A stretch of DNA of 64,000 nt from Robertmurraya siralis (GTDB lineage Bacteria > Bacillota > Bacilli > Bacillales > Cytobacillaceae). Each line of letters begins with the position of its first letter. Position 1 is the first letter of the stretch. Where the stretch lies: positions 310,001 to 374,000 of the forward strand of contig NZ_SWLZ01000002.1 of the NCBI RefSeq assembly GCF_005502275.1. The letters run 5' to 3'. The position numbers and the translations under genes are program-made. This document shows, one piece after another, positions 52,141-59,994 of the stretch. The notes beneath the pieces were generated by a model that saw only the letters and a program-made list of their open reading frames with translations, was not told the origin of the DNA and ran no database searches.

Positions 52141-52188
52141 ATAATACATCTATCCTGTCTCCTCAACCTCAATAAAAAATCTAATCTG

Positions 52189-52221
52189 TCAACTCGACCC
52201 TATCGTTTTCAGGGTAGTTGA
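52189..52221. repeat. Inverted repeat near the prophage right border
   Basis: TCAACT-CGA-CCCT ... AGGG-T-AGTTGA in 33 bp. The outer arms TCAACT/AGTTGA match the palindrome at 11493-11517 at the other prophage end. Confidence 0.5.
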
Positions 52222-52246
52222 TATGTTTCCTCAAAGAATAAAAATG

Positions 52247-52312
52247 AGGGTTTCCCGACTTTAACATCCTCGGCAAAGTAGCCGTGAGCAAAGTTCAATG
52301 TCAGGAAACCCT
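52247..52312. terminator. Long nested hairpin, terminator or structured RNA
   Basis: AGGGTTTCCCGAC pairs with GTCAGGAAACCCT (12 of 13) and an inner CTCGGC / GCCGTGAG stem sits in the 40-nt loop. T-rich bases follow on both strands. Confidence 0.55.
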
Positions 52313-52353
52313 TTATTTATCAGTGCTTTGAATAGCCTTATTTCTCCACCTGT

Positions 52354-52846
52354 ACCATAAGAATAATCATCTGCTAAATCCCACCTCTCCAACCCGCATT
52401 CCACCGTTCGAGTCATAATAAAGTTTTGCTACAGACCCCTCATTTTTATCCAATTTTGGATTAAAATCGATCGTTTTACGAGCCTTTTTTAGCTGTTTTT
52501 TCATGGTTTTTTCGGAGTTAGAATAAAGTTTTGACATAATAGAGGGAAGAAAATAATGGAGATAAGAGATCAAGAGGAAAGATAAAAATATTGGATAAGT
52601 ATTGATTTGTTATTGAAATAGTATTGAATCGAATATTGGAAAAAGCCAGTAACATCAATAGTTTGGGAACATTACTGTATTGAAAAGATATTGAAAAAGA
52701 CATGAAAAAACCCGGGTTCCTGATGAGGAAAACCCGAATTTTTAATGAGTTTTATATTGAAAAAGCAAAGGTTTATTCTTACAGAATTGGTGGTAAAGTT
52801 AGCAAAAGTTTATTATGACTGTCAAGAGTTTATTATTGATCTACAT
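52354..52846. repeat. Diverged intergenic repeat, copy 1
   Basis: About 493 bp alignable end to end with 56560-57043. Shared blocks include CCAACCCGCATTCCACCGTT, ACAGACCCCTCATTTTTATC, ATAATAGAGGGAAGAAAATG-like and TTTTTAATGAGTTTTATATT. Contains a hairpin with CGGGTT/AACCCG followed by TTTTT at about 52715-52744. Copies differ by many substitutions and small indels. Confidence 0.8.
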
Positions 52847-53017
52847 AGTAGAAAAAGAGTTTCAGATATAAGAAAATAGATTTTCTACTTAAATTACTTT
52901 CTTAACCTTTTGGTACAAAACCCACCAAGTAAGTCATCATCCACACTACTTTTCGAGAGTGAAGTATTTTAGAACAAAGATCAGAAGAACCTATTAAGCA
53001 TCCAGTCCGATCTTAAT

Positions 53018-53659
53018 TTAATTGTTCTTTTTCAATTTATCTATATGTCCACCTATTATGAACTCGAGATTATCACTAATTTTCTTAGAATCCCAATCCC
53101 ACCACTTTATTGTTAGCCAATCCTCTATTACTTTATCTGAATAACGTTTTTTTATAACTATCGCAGGATTTCCTCCAACAACTGTATAGGGGGCTACATT
53201 TTTTGTAACAACTGATTGTGCAGCAATTATTGCTCCATCTCCAATTTTGACTCCAGGCATAATTGTTACATCTCTTCCTATCCATACATCATTTCCGACT
53301 TCAGTATCTCCTTTAATCGGCAGGTCGTCTAAGGTAGGTACATACATATCCCACCCACTGCCAAACAAATGGAATGGATAAGTAGAGCCATCCATTTGAT
53401 GGTTCGCTCCATTCATAATAAAGGTTGTTCCTGGACCTATCGAACAAAACTTTCCTATAATCAGTTCATCACCTATTACTTCATAGTGATATAGAACTTG
53501 TTCTTCAAATGACTCTCCATGTTTACTATCATAGTACGAATAATCCCCAACAGAAACATTTTTTCTTGTTATAGTTGGCTTAATAAATTGAACATTTTTA
53601 TTTCCTTCTAATGGAAATGGAGTTTGTGGATTTGGTCCAGGAAAATTATTAGCAGACAT
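53018..53659 (-). CDS. vat: Vat family streptogramin A O-acetyltransferase
   Basis: 213 residues. Acetylates streptogramin A (virginiamycin M) with acetyl-CoA. Left-handed beta-helix hexapeptide repeats are clear: [20 protein letters not shown] (with [15 protein letters not shown], catalytic His), [20 protein letters not shown] and [20 protein letters not shown]. Close to Vat(A) as I recall it ([34 protein letters not shown]). RBS AAAGGAGTGAG. Monocistronic within an islet bracketed by repeats. Confidence 0.92.
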   Translation of the reverse strand: MSANNFPGPNPQTPFPLEGNKNVQFIKPTITRKNVSVGDYSYYDSKHGESFEEQVLYHYEVIGDELIIGKFCSIGPGTTFIMNGANHQMDGSTYPFHLFGSGWDMYVPTLDDLPIKGDTEVGNDVWIGRDVTIMPGVKIGDGAIIAAQSVVTKNVAPYTVVGGNPAIVIKKRYSDKVIEDWLTIKWWDWDSKKISDNLEFIIGGHIDKLKKNN

Positions 53660-53999
53660 AAACTCACTCCTTTATATCATTGTTTAAAGATGACTTGCTA
53701 ATTTAATCACAACGAATTATTTCACACAGGCCGAGGCAGCGGTCGTTTTTTCCATTTCCCCTACTAACTGGTTAAAGTCTATTTTTTTATAGTCAAAAAA
53801 TGCTTAATAATGTTACTCGAAGTATGAATCAATTAAGAAATGGATTAAACTACCATGAAAGATATACTTTTAATAGAGGGGCTCTAAAAACGGAACAGCT
53901 GTATCATCTCCAATTCTAGAACTTCTTCAGAAAAAACCATATTGAACACCAATAAAAAAGATATAATTAATGGTCATATTCTTAATTTTAATTTACATT
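53660..53999. other. Intergenic region upstream of vat
   Basis: 340 nt. A palindrome GACTATAAAAAAATAGAC lies about 53780-53797 and a CGACCGCTGCCTCGGCC block about 53728-53744. No leader peptide typical of vat or vga genes was recognised and no gene is supported. Confidence 0.4.
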
Positions 54000-54536
54000 T
54001 TATTCAAAAAACACACGAGGATATTCAACAACTCCTGAAACTTTATCAAGGGTATTTCCGCCTAACTCCACTGCCATAAACGACTCGTCTGGCACTTCAA
54101 AAGGTGCTTTTATTCCCCAAGTGGATGCTTTTTTGAACCCGAACTTCGGATAATATTCAGGATGCCCTAAAACAACAACCGAATTAAATCTAAGCTCTTT
54201 TGCCTTTTGCAATGCTTTACTAATCAATAATTTACCTACGCCTTGATTTTGATATTCTGGTAGGACAGATACAGGTGCAAGAGCGAGTGACTCTACAACT
54301 TGATCTTCATTTTTAATTTTTATCTTGGATAATAGAATATGTCCCACTTGTTTGTTATCATCATTATCCATCGCCACTAAAGATAATTCTGGTATAAATA
54401 CGTTTGAATTTCTAATACGAGACACCAAATGATGTTCATTTTTATCACTGTGCTCCGCATTAGCGAATGCATTCTTTACCACTTCTTCAGTTATTTTATA
54501 GTCTTTCACCTGTTCTTGTTTAATTACTATGTTCAT
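54000..54536 (-). CDS. GNAT family N-acetyltransferase (YhbS-like)
   Basis: 178 residues. VSVLPEYQNQGVGKLLISKA is the acetyl-CoA loop; VVVLGHPEYYPKFGFKKAST and VPDESFMAVELGGN are typical of YhbS-like acetyltransferases. Substrate unknown. ATG chosen after AGGAGCTATAAAGAA (long spacing). It lies 36 nt after the hydrolase gene, so probably cotranscribed. Confidence 0.82.
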   Translation of the reverse strand: MNIVIKQEQVKDYKITEEVVKNAFANAEHSDKNEHHLVSRIRNSNVFIPELSLVAMDNDDNKQVGHILLSKIKIKNEDQVVESLALAPVSVLPEYQNQGVGKLLISKALQKAKELRFNSVVVLGHPEYYPKFGFKKASTWGIKAPFEVPDESFMAVELGGNTLDKVSGVVEYPRVFFE

Positions 54537-54572
54537 TTCTTTATAGCTCCTGTTCAAGTACATATTTTTACT

Positions 54573-55436
54573 TTACTCTTTCCCTAGAAATGTTGTAATA
54601 ACTCGGGTAAACTCTTCCGGTCTCTCTTTCTGTGGCCAATGTTTACACCCTTCCATTACATACAGCTCGGAAGCCTTCATAGCCTCATGTGCTTCAAACG
54701 CATGTTTAATAGGAACTGAGGTATCTTTTGACCCATGAACGATTAATGTCCGTTTTTTAATTTCAGATAGATTTTCTGCCAACTTAGTTCTAAGTCCTGT
54801 GCGTGTAATCTCACTTCTCTGGAATGACATAAATGCTTTACCAGCATGTGGTGCTTGTAAAAATCCATAAATTTCATCTACAAGTTCTTCTGATACATTA
54901 TTAGGATTTCCAAATAAACTATTTAGCAGCGTCCACTTCACAAATCTTCTGCTTTTACTTGACCATTTATACGAAAGTTCATTGAGGAATGATTGTGTAT
55001 ACCAATAAGTGAGAAGATGATAAGGAAGTTTACTAAATAGCCCCCACGCACCTACTAATACTAGCTTTTCTACTCGAGCTGGATATTCGAGCGTATACCC
55101 AAGAGAGATTCCTCCACCTAAAGATAGTCCAACCAAGTTAGCCTTCTCAAGGTGAAGACGATCTATTATTTGATTCAATATATCAATGTAAAAGGAAAGT
55201 GAATATTCCACATTAGGTTTATCACTTTCTCCATACCCAGGAAGGTCAGGAGCAAATACACGGTGATTTTTTGATAAAGGACCTAATACCTCACTCCAAG
55301 ATATATTTGCTGAATCAACTCCTGCACCATGCAAAAGTATCACAGGAGAACCAGATTCTCCAGCTGTATAGCAATTGACATTTATATCATTTAATTTTAG
55401 TTTTATCGTTTTAATTTCTGGAAAGTTTCCTATCAT
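54573..55436 (-). CDS. Alpha/beta hydrolase
   Basis: 287 residues. VILLHGAGVDSANISWSEVL (oxyanion), APDLPGYGESDKP, NLVGLSLGGGISLGYTLEYP (nucleophile Ser), IVHGSKDTSVPIKHAF (acid) and EGCKHWPQKERPEEF (His) give a full triad. Ester or C-C hydrolase of unknown substrate. ATG start after GGAGGATTAATATT. Divergent from a TetR regulator with a double palindromic operator between. Confidence 0.88.
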   Translation of the reverse strand: MIGNFPEIKTIKLKLNDINVNCYTAGESGSPVILLHGAGVDSANISWSEVLGPLSKNHRVFAPDLPGYGESDKPNVEYSLSFYIDILNQIIDRLHLEKANLVGLSLGGGISLGYTLEYPARVEKLVLVGAWGLFSKLPYHLLTYWYTQSFLNELSYKWSSKSRRFVKWTLLNSLFGNPNNVSEELVDEIYGFLQAPHAGKAFMSFQRSEITRTGLRTKLAENLSEIKKRTLIVHGSKDTSVPIKHAFEAHEAMKASELYVMEGCKHWPQKERPEEFTRVITTFLGKE

Positions 55437-55488
55437 AATATTAATCCTCCACAGCATTTTAATAGATTCATGTTTCATCGCCTTTAAA

Positions 55489-55581
55489 TTATGAACTATT
55501 TTAACTCGTTTATTTCATAATATACAAAAACTATTTTTTCTGCAACAACTTATGAACTATTTTTATTGTTTTATTACATAA
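55489..55581. promoter_or_regulatory. Two 32-bp palindromic operators for the TetR protein
   Basis: TTATGAACTATTTT...TTTCATAA (55489-55520) and TTATGAACTATTTT...TTACATAA (55550-55581). Each is 32 bp with TTATGAA/TTCATAA-type ends, 61 bp apart, filling the divergent promoter region. Confidence 0.75.
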
Positions 55582-55612
55582 TTTTTATTAAACTAACAAT
55601 GAGGTGAAGAAA

Positions 55613-56200
55613 ATGGATGGGTTTGAAAAACGTAGGGAACAAAAGAAAAGAGACATTTTAAATGCCGCATTAGCCCTATTCATGGAGTATGGATTACAAA
55701 AGGTATCTATTACAGAAATAGCTAAAAAGGCCAATGTATCGCAAGTCACCATATATAATTACTTTGAAAGTAAAGAAAATCTAGTTCGTTTAGTTTTTAA
55801 GTTTTATGTTGATCAGATATGGGATGAACAAAAACATCTATTAGTTAATGACCTTCCATTTAATGAGAAGATTAAAAAGATTATATTTGAAAAAGGTATT
55901 GCCGCTAATCAAATAAGCGAACGATTTTTTCAAGACTTTATGAAAGATTATGCAAGTGGGCAGAGTTATGTTGAAGAAGTATATCAAAAGGAAGCCCTTC
56001 CACTCTTCATTAAACTTTTTAATGAAGGTAGAGAACAAGGATATATTGACTCTGAGATATCAGATGAAGCTATTTTATTCTATTTAAAGATGTTTCAAGA
56101 ATATTTGCAGCGTGAAGATGTTGCCACAATGACACTTCCAATTGCTGAGGATCTTACCAAGTTATTCTTTTACGGCATAGCAGGTAAGAAAGAAGATTAA
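55613..56200 (+). CDS. TetR/AcrR family regulator
   Basis: 195 residues. RDILNAALALFMEYGLQKVS and EIAKKANVSQVTIYNYFESK form the helix-turn-helix; the rest is a helical ligand domain. ATG start after GAGGTGAAGAAA. Likely represses itself and the divergent hydrolase-GNAT pair. Confidence 0.9.
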   Translation: MDGFEKRREQKKRDILNAALALFMEYGLQKVSITEIAKKANVSQVTIYNYFESKENLVRLVFKFYVDQIWDEQKHLLVNDLPFNEKIKKIIFEKGIAANQISERFFQDFMKDYASGQSYVEEVYQKEALPLFIKLFNEGREQGYIDSEISDEAILFYLKMFQEYLQREDVATMTLPIAEDLTKLFFYGIAGKKED

Positions 56201-56401
56201 GACCTTGTTTACCAAGTAAAGTTGGGTAGGAATTCTTAAATTAAGTATTTAATAAAAATGAAGACTTATTTTCGGAATTACTCCTTGGGCTTATCCTCGA
56301 TTAAACCAAACAAAAGCATTTGAGAAAAAACTTTACTGAGGGAATTTTCAAACTATAATTCAAGTAAATGTTCTTAAAGAAATATTTTATCAAAATAAGG
56401 A

Positions 56402-56437
56402 GTTGAATCTTGTTTTAGATTCAACCCTTCATTTTTT
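56402..56437 (+). terminator. Terminator downstream of TetR gene
   Basis: GTTGAATC-TTGTTTTA-GATTCAAC stem followed by CCTTCATTTTTT. Confidence 0.75.
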
Positions 56438-56559
56438 ATCTATATTTTCTCTCTTTTTTCTTTTAAGAACTTCCAAATGTTCATTTTAACGATATTCGGA
56501 TCAGAGTCGGTAATGTTTATTTTAATTGAGAGATTTACTTTTTAAACAGACAATTTTCC

Positions 56560-57043
56560 ACCATAAGAATAATCATTTGCTAAAACCCCACCCCTCCAAC
56601 CCGCATTCCACCGTTTCACTCATAATAATGTTTTGCTACAGACCCCTCATTTTTATCCAATTTTGGATTAATATCGGTCGTTTTTCGGGCATTTTTCGGC
56701 TGTTTTTTCACGGTTTTTTCGGAGTTGGAATAAAGTTTTGCCATAATAGAGGGAAGAAAATGGTTGAGATAAGAGGTAAAGAAAAAAGATAAAAATAGTG
56801 GAAAAATTATTGAGATTATATTGATTAGTATATTGGATAAACCCACTATTATCAATCGGTTTAGGTACATATATGTATTGAAATGATATTGAAAAAGACA
56901 TAAAAAACTCGGGATCCTGATGTGGAAAAACCGAGTTTTTAATGAGTTTTATATTGAAAAAGCAAATGTTTATTTTGACAGTATTGGTGGTGAAGTTAGC
57001 AAGAGTTTATTTTGGTTGCCAAGAGATTAATATTTATCTACAC
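56560..57043. repeat. Diverged intergenic repeat, copy 2
   Basis: About 484 bp matching 52354-52846 along its length in the same orientation. The internal hairpin is a 10-bp AAAAACTCGG/CCGAGTTTTT stem here, while copy 1 has CGGGTT/AACCCG at the same place, so the structure is kept while the bases change. Confidence 0.8.
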
Positions 57044-57067
57044 CACTGTTCTTTTAAAAAAATCTCA

Positions 57068-57344
57068 CCCCATCTTCACCCCACGCCAACCCGCATTCCA
57101 CCGTTGCCGTTTAAAATAAAGTCACGCTATCTTTCCCTCATTTTCACACATTTTTAATCACGTTTTGCACGTTTTTCCGCCCTTTTTTCACACTTTTTGT
57201 TCACGTTTTTCTCGATTTAAAATAAAGTTCTGTAAGATTCAAATCAAGAAAAGATAGTAGTTACAAGGGTTTCGGGCATTTTGGGTACAGGACTTTATTT
57301 TAAACGGTTGAATATGGATATTGCGACTTTATTATAAAGTACAG
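57068..57344. repeat. Partial third copy of the intergenic repeat
   Basis: Shares CCAACCCGCATTCCACCGTT and the spaced AATAAAGT/ACTTTATT motifs (at least four copies) with copies 1 and 2, but the middle differs. It ends at the rlmCD stop codon. Together with copy 2 it fills the 1.1 kb gap 56201-57348. Confidence 0.6.
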
Positions 57345-57348
57345 GAGT

Positions 57349-58734
57349 TTATTGCTTGTCTACAACCACCCTAGACATCCACGCCACACACTCCACATGC
57401 CCCGTATGCGGAAACATATCCACTGGCTGAACTTCAACGGTCCGATAGCCCCCGTCCTCCAGGATTCGTAAATCTCGCGCCAGGGTAGCAGGATTACAAG
57501 ATACGTAAACAACCTTTTTCGGCTTCATCTTGATTATGGTCTGGAGCAATGCCTCGTCACAGCCCTTGCGTGGAGGATCAACAACCAGCACATCAGCCTT
57601 ATTGCCTGCCTCATACCATTTCGGAATCACGATTTCGGCTGCTCCTGATTCAAATACTGCATTAGTAATCCCATTCAATTTAGCATTCTTCTTGGCATCC
57701 TCAATCGCTTCAGGAACAAGCTCGACCCCGAATACTTTCCTTGCCTTCTGGGCTAGAAACAATGAAATCGTGCCAATTCCACAATAAGCATCAATAACTG
57801 ACTCTGTTCCTGTTAGTGCGGCATATTCAAGGGCCTTATCATAGAGCACCTTTGTCTGAATGGGATTCACCTGATAAAATGATAAAGCAGAAATGGCAAA
57901 GCGCACATCGCCAATATAATCATAAATCACTTCATTGCCCCAAAGCACCTTTGTATGCTCGCCAAGGATAACATTTGTTCTTTTTGAATTAATGTTATGA
58001 ATAATGGATTTGACCTTGGGCAAACGAGTAATGATCTCCTCCATAAGCTGCTCTTGATGAGGAATATCTGGAGTCCGAGTTACAAGCACAACCATCAATT
58101 CCCCAGTTTGTTGACCATAACGGGCCATAATATGACGCAGAACCCCTTTATGGGCACCCTCATCATATGGGCGAATGCCGAGCTTGGCGCAAATTTCTTT
58201 CACTATCTGAACTGCTTCATTAATTTCTGGAATTTGAATCAAACTTTCATCCGTATCGACAATTTCATGGCTTCTCGGTTTGAAAAAGCCCGCAATCAGT
58301 TGGCCATCTTTTTCGCCGACCGGAACCTGCGCTTTATTGCGATAATGCCACGGATTGTCCATTCCTAGAATCGGGTGAATTACAACATCTTCAAGTTTCC
58401 CAATGCGTGCCAGAACTTGGCGGACCTGATTTTCCTTATACTTCAATTGTCCATCATAACGAATATGTTCAAGCTGGCAGCCACCATATTTATGGAGTTC
58501 TTCTTTGCTGATTTCGACCCGATATGGACTTTTTTCATACAGTTCTATTAGTCTGCCAAAGCCATATCCTTTATTGACTTTAATAACCTTGATTAATGCT
58601 TTTTCTCCCGGCAGACCATTAGGGACAAAAATCGGATAGCCCTCAATTTTTGCTACTCCTGCTCCTTCATGAGTTAGATCTTCAAATATCACATCTATGT
58701 ATGTATTCTTTTCAACCGGTAATGTACGTTTCAT
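57349..58734 (-). CDS. rlmCD: 23S rRNA (uracil-C5)-methyltransferase RlmCD/TrmA family
   Basis: 461 residues. N-terminal TRAM domain ([20 protein letters not shown]), [10 protein letters not shown], then the SAM-dependent domain with [20 protein letters not shown] (motif I), [15 protein letters not shown] (DPPRKG) and [14 protein letters not shown] (catalytic Cys). Methylates U747 and U1939 in Bacillus. Start ATG. The gene stands between the repeat region and the mrp operon. Confidence 0.93.
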   Translation of the reverse strand: MKRTLPVEKNTYIDVIFEDLTHEGAGVAKIEGYPIFVPNGLPGEKALIKVIKVNKGYGFGRLIELYEKSPYRVEISKEELHKYGGCQLEHIRYDGQLKYKENQVRQVLARIGKLEDVVIHPILGMDNPWHYRNKAQVPVGEKDGQLIAGFFKPRSHEIVDTDESLIQIPEINEAVQIVKEICAKLGIRPYDEGAHKGVLRHIMARYGQQTGELMVVLVTRTPDIPHQEQLMEEIITRLPKVKSIIHNINSKRTNVILGEHTKVLWGNEVIYDYIGDVRFAISALSFYQVNPIQTKVLYDKALEYAALTGTESVIDAYCGIGTISLFLAQKARKVFGVELVPEAIEDAKKNAKLNGITNAVFESGAAEIVIPKWYEAGNKADVLVVDPPRKGCDEALLQTIIKMKPKKVVYVSCNPATLARDLRILEDGGYRTVEVQPVDMFPHTGHVECVAWMSRVVVDKQ

Positions 58735-58797
58735 CGATAAATTCCTCTTTCATTCGTCCTTCATACATGTGAGATTGTATCATACCTTTATAGGAAA

Positions 58798-58824
58798 ATA
58801 AAAAAAGCTAACATAATGCTAGCT
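58798..58824 (-). terminator. Terminator of the mrp operon
   Basis: AGCTAGC-ATTAT-GTTAGCT stem followed by TTTTTTT on the minus strand, seven bases after the mrpG stop. Confidence 0.88.
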
Positions 58825-58830
58825 CTTCAT

Positions 58831-59223
58831 TCAATCAGTGTCGTTCACTTCGGCGTCCTTTGTTTTCTTTGAATCTGTGTGTATAAAGTCTTTTAAATCG
58901 TCTTGTACAGATTCTTCAGCGAGTGCTACATTTGAGCGATAAGCGGACCGAACTAACACGTGCGCTGCAACCGGAGCAGTTAAGAACACAAAAAATATGC
59001 CTAAAAATAATCGAATACTAAAGTAATGTTCCTCTAATAGAAAAAAGAGAAATGTTCCTACTAAGATAAAGAGAACTCCAAGAGTCGTGCTTTTGGAAGC
59101 AGCATGCGAACGAGTATATACATCAGGTAAACGCACTAACCCAATTGCACTTAACAAACTAAAAATGGTACCAATTAAAATCAACAAAATGGGCAGAACT
59201 TCACTTGGGATGTTTGCGTTCAA
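58831..59223 (-). CDS. mrpG: Na+/H+ antiporter subunit MrpG
   Basis: 130 residues, three membrane segments (VLPILLILIGTIFSLLSAIG, TTLGVLFILVGTFLFFLLEE, LGIFFVFLTAPVAAHVLVRS). TYRSHAASKSTTLG-like YTRSHAASK is the MrpG/PhaG motif. TTG start, six bases after GAGGTG. Last gene of the seven-subunit Mrp complex. Confidence 0.93.
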   Translation of the reverse strand: MNANIPSEVLPILLILIGTIFSLLSAIGLVRLPDVYTRSHAASKSTTLGVLFILVGTFLFFLLEEHYFSIRLFLGIFFVFLTAPVAAHVLVRSAYRSNVALAEESVQDDLKDFIHTDSKKTKDAEVNDTD

Positions 59224-59485
59224 TGACTACACCTCTTTCCAGATATCTTGCAAATGCAATGGTGCCAATAAAAGAGAGAATGCCGATCAGAAGGATGACC
59301 TCAAAAAAACCCGTACTCCTCATTAATACAGAGAAAACAGCAACCCCGGAAATAATATTAATTCCTAATGTATCAAGTGCTTGAACGCGATCAGACGCTG
59401 ATGGTCCCTTCACTAACCGATACATAATAGCAATAATCGATAAAGTGAGAAAAATTAACGAGCAAATTAACATAATCTCTATCAT
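59201..59485 (-). CDS. mrpF: Na+/H+ antiporter subunit MrpF
   Basis: 94 residues, three membrane segments. YRLVKGPSASDRVQALDTLG is the diagnostic MrpF motif. Overlaps mrpG by 23 bases and mrpE by four. Confidence 0.94.
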   Translation of the reverse strand: MIEIMLICSLIFLTLSIIAIMYRLVKGPSASDRVQALDTLGINIISGVAVFSVLMRSTGFFEVILLIGILSFIGTIAFARYLERGVVIERKHPK

Positions 59486-59961
59486 AATCTCGTCACCCTC
59501 TTTATAGCCGTTTCAAATTTCTCTTTTGATTTAATAACAGCATTACTTGAGTCTGGAATATCCATGGCATGAATAAAAAAACGTTTGTTATCAGGTGAAA
59601 TTTCAACTACGACAGAGCCAGGAGTTAGCGTCAATAATAATGCTAATAAAGTAACCTCCAAATCACCTTCCAAATCAGTTTCCAAAGTAAAGATCCCAGG
59701 TGAAATGTCAATCTTCGGCTTTGTGACCTGCCGAATCACCAGAATACTTGAGGAAAATAGTTCATAAATAAAAACGAGAACTAGTTTTAAAATGGCTAAT
59801 AATGTTACAGGGTAAAATTTAGCAGGAAGAAATCTGCGTAAAATATATAACACTAGCAGTCCAAATAAAAAACCACTAAAGAACGTCAGGACACTCCAAT
59901 TATCTTGAAAAAACATCCAAAGTACACCGATAAATAAATTAATTAAGATTTGCACGGGCAT
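59482..59961 (-). CDS. mrpE: Na+/H+ antiporter subunit MrpE
   Basis: 159 residues. VLWMFFQDNWSVLTFFSGFL, LTLTPGSVVVEISPDNKRFF and IHAMDIPDS are typical of MrpE/CobC-like subunits. Start at ATG after GGGGTGGTTAAA. Confidence 0.93.
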   Translation of the reverse strand: MPVQILINLFIGVLWMFFQDNWSVLTFFSGFLFGLLVLYILRRFLPAKFYPVTLLAILKLVLVFIYELFSSSILVIRQVTKPKIDISPGIFTLETDLEGDLEVTLLALLLTLTPGSVVVEISPDNKRFFIHAMDIPDSSNAVIKSKEKFETAIKRVTRL

Positions 59962-59994
59962 TTTAACCACCCCTTTTCATTTTTCCATCTAGGA

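Larger units (their letters stand above)
52141..53017. other. Long intergenic region with hairpins and repeat copy 1
   Basis: 877 nt without a supported gene. It holds the inverted repeat at 52189-52221, the structured hairpin at 52247-52312 and the 493-bp repeat copy at 52354-52846, plus 170 AT-rich bases before vat. Confidence 0.6.

Noticed and set aside
52367-52573. Minus-strand ORF in repeat copy 1 that is partly conserved in copy 2 (56616-56870)
   Set aside because: Copy 2 has a stop inside the matching part and different ends, no RBS is seen, and similarity follows the DNA repeat; treated as non-coding.
53830-53925. Short plus-strand frame starting ATGAATCAATTAAG upstream of vat
   Set aside because: 31 codons, no convincing RBS and no family resemblance.
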